Shown here piece after piece: positions 16,484-17,662 of a stretch of DNA of 17,662 nt. The stretch's first letter is position 1; the number at the start of each line of letters is the position of its first letter. This DNA comes from Zelonia costaricensis (lineage: Eukaryota > Euglenozoa > Kinetoplastea > Trypanosomatida > Trypanosomatidae). The notes below the pieces were generated by a model. The model saw only the letters and a program-made list of their open reading frames with translations, was not told where the DNA came from and did not search any database. Where the stretch lies: assembly GCA_030849075.1 (NCBI GenBank), contig JASAOO010003022.1:1-17662 (forward strand), in the 5' to 3' direction. The position numbers were made by a program, and so were the translations under genes.

Positions 16484-16876
16484 TCATTCACGCGCATGCG
16501 CGGCGTTGTTGTCGCGGTAGGCAAGACGACGAAACACGTAAACAGAGGGGGTGGGGCTGTCGACGCTCTTCTTCAGCGCGGGGACCGCATGGCGGAGAAG
16601 TCTGGAGACGTCCACGCAGGTCGCGCACGTACGCAGAGGCGCACGGGAGAGAGCACCGACGTGCGCGCCAACCCACTTCACGTTACACACAAGCAAGCAC
16701 ACATGAACAGCAACGCCCCCCAACGTGAGTTGCCCATGATGAGAGAAAGGGGAGGAAGTAAACACACTCACACACACGCATGCGCGCGTACGAGAAACGA
16801 GAGTGTGAGATGATGGTGACAATGATGATGAGGCGGAAATCAATCGGGAGGAAAAGCAAGTCACGTGAGCACCCAT
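16484..16876 (-). CDS. Weak candidate hypothetical protein (130 aa)
   Basis: An ATG at 16874-16876 opens 130 codons ending in TGA at 16484-16486. The N-terminal third is Ser-rich with a short Val-Cys stretch from GT repeats. The C-terminal half has ordinary composition, including acidic, basic and aromatic residues. Over the last 65 codons, A occurs 11 times in first, 14 times in second and only 2 times in third position, and 47 of 65 codons end in G or C. That periodicity is what Leishmania-like codon use would give, and few other frames here show it. A long pyrimidine tract lies just upstream (+ strand purines 16880-16925), but no AG lies between it and the ATG. No family is recognised. It could be a relic or chance. 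Confidence 0.22.
   Translation of the reverse strand: MGAHVTCFSSRLISASSSLSPSSHTLVSRTRACVCVSVFTSSPFSHHGQLTLGGVAVHVCLLVCNVKWVGAHVGALSRAPLRTCATCVDVSRLLRHAVPALKKSVDSPTPSVYVFRRLAYRDNNAAHARE
16491..16502. other. 12-bp alternating palindrome
   Basis: CGCGCATGCGCG is a perfect palindrome and alternates purine and pyrimidine. It is five bases from the palindrome TGACGTCA. It falls inside the C-terminal codons of the - strand candidate ORF. Confidence 0.7.
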
Positions 16877-16879
16877 TCA

Positions 16880-17662
16880 AATGAAGAAAAAAAAAGAAAA
16901 CGAGAGAGAGCGAGAGACAGCGGAGGGGATAGGCCAGACAGGGGAAGGTGTGACACGGAGCAGGGTTCTCACTTGTGTGAAAGCAAAGAAGAAGGACAAC
17001 ACTGAATCACAATCTGTGTGTCGTACTGCAGCGAAGACAAAAAGGGCTGGGAAAGAAAACGCTAAGCAGTCCAAGACGGCACCCCATTATAAAAAACCCA
17101 AAGAGAAAGGGGAAAGGGGAAAGGCGAAGAGTGAGCGATTTTGGGTGTGGCCGATTGCGAAGGTCCGGTGTCAGACTGAACGGAGCGTAGCACTCTGGGT
17201 AGAAGCCCGCTGAACGATGACAAGAAAAAAAAATGGTAAATGAAAAGAAGCACGCGAGGCAGTGACAGTAGCAACTTGGAGAGTGGGGGGGTTGAGGGGA
17301 GGCGGGGGGTGGTGATAGGGCAACAAAGAGGCCCAAGAGAAAGGGAAAAGAGGATTAGAGGTCAACAGGTCAACAAACGTGAGGCGGCGAGTGTGAGAAA
17401 AGGGGGGAGGGGAGATACATGCACACAAACATGCGCCCACAAACGAGCACGCAAAAGAAAAGAGCAGAAAGGTGAGCACACATACACAGTCACACCAAAA
17501 GGCACACGCTGGGATTTAAAGCAAAAACAAAGACACGACAAAGGGGGAGGGAGTAACACGGCAACGCGAAAAAAAAAAGGAAAAAAGGCACGAAACGAAT
17601 GCAAGACGAGTCGGCCTTCCCATCCGGTGCCAAAGTGGCACAGCGAGCAAGAGGAGTGGGAG
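16880..17662. other. Purine-rich non-coding filler to window end
   Basis: A- and G-rich + strand DNA with short CA-rich patches (about 17415-17455, 17475-17500). A small perfect hairpin lies at 17627-17641 (GTGCCA, AAG loop, TGGCAC). No gene or RNA is seen, and nothing suggests a coding frame entering from the right edge. Confidence 0.5.

Larger units (their letters stand above)
1..17662. other. Gene-poor low-complexity block, kinetoplastid-like
   Basis: No open frame on either strand gives a protein I recognise or one with ordinary composition over a useful length. The DNA is dominated by purine tracts on the + strand, CA/GT dinucleotide arrays, G-runs and A-runs. This texture is typical of Leishmania-type intergenic, untranslated or strand-switch DNA, where genes are intronless and transcribed in long one-way arrays. 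The + strand purine bias implies pyrimidine-rich sense RNA if transcription runs on the - strand. The block could be a strand-switch region, a very long intergenic or 3' UTR stretch, a subtelomeric segment, or the equivalent in another low-complexity eukaryote. Sequence alone does not separate these. Confidence 0.6.

Noticed and set aside
16167..16580. Shared 12-mer TTCTTCAGCGCG at about 16170 and 16570
   Set aside because: A single short match with no extension on either side. It is plausible by chance in GC-rich DNA.
16400..16813. ATG frame of 137 codons on the + strand
   Set aside because: It starts within a CA repeat (Thr-His run) and ends in another. It overlaps the - strand candidate, whose frame shows the better codon-position signal.

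Overview
No recognisable gene was found in this 17.7 kb window. It reads as one long stretch of low-complexity, probably non-coding nuclear DNA of a kinetoplastid, most likely Leishmania or a close relative (Leptomonas, Crithidia). This assignment rests on style only: dense (CA)n/(GT)n dinucleotide arrays, long purine tracts on the + strand (pyrimidine tracts on the - strand), many G-runs, GC-rich balanced pockets and no intron-like coding pieces. No rRNA, tRNA, spliced-leader RNA, 5S RNA or telomere array was found. The organism call is an inference, about 0.7 sure.

Nearly the whole window is purine-rich on the + strand. For example, only 6 of the 60 bases at 5941-6000 are pyrimidines. In trypanosomatids, pyrimidine tracts on the RNA-sense strand guide trans-splicing, so this bias suggests transcription from the - strand. 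The bias also explains the many long open frames (up to about 480 codons on the - strand): all three stop codons are purine-rich, so pyrimidine-rich strands rarely meet one. Their translations are runs of Ser/Pro/Leu/Phe or Val-Cys/His-Thr repeats, and several begin at GTG or TTG rather than ATG. I do not call them genes.

Layout: 1-2060 holds CA arrays, a CA/GT/CA triple and a G-quadruplex motif. 2060-7880 is mostly purine-rich filler with CA arrays, hairpins, a 17-G run next to the only ambiguous base, and a degenerate duplicated module (6937-7152). 7880-9640 is more balanced, with pyrimidine-rich + strand stretches. 9640-14040 is again purine-rich, with a 44-nt alternating purine-pyrimidine tract and several inverted repeats. 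14040-16345 carries the strongest + strand pyrimidine tracts ending in AG. 16090-16880 holds the only two weak small-gene candidates, facing each other tail to tail. 16880-17662 is purine-rich filler.

Nothing here forms a pathway or operon. The interest lies in the size of the gene-poor block, the strand asymmetry and its local reversals, the duplicated module, the Z-DNA/G-quadruplex-prone tracts and a possible small convergent gene pair. Most hairpins are near what chance would give in a window this size, and they are scored accordingly.
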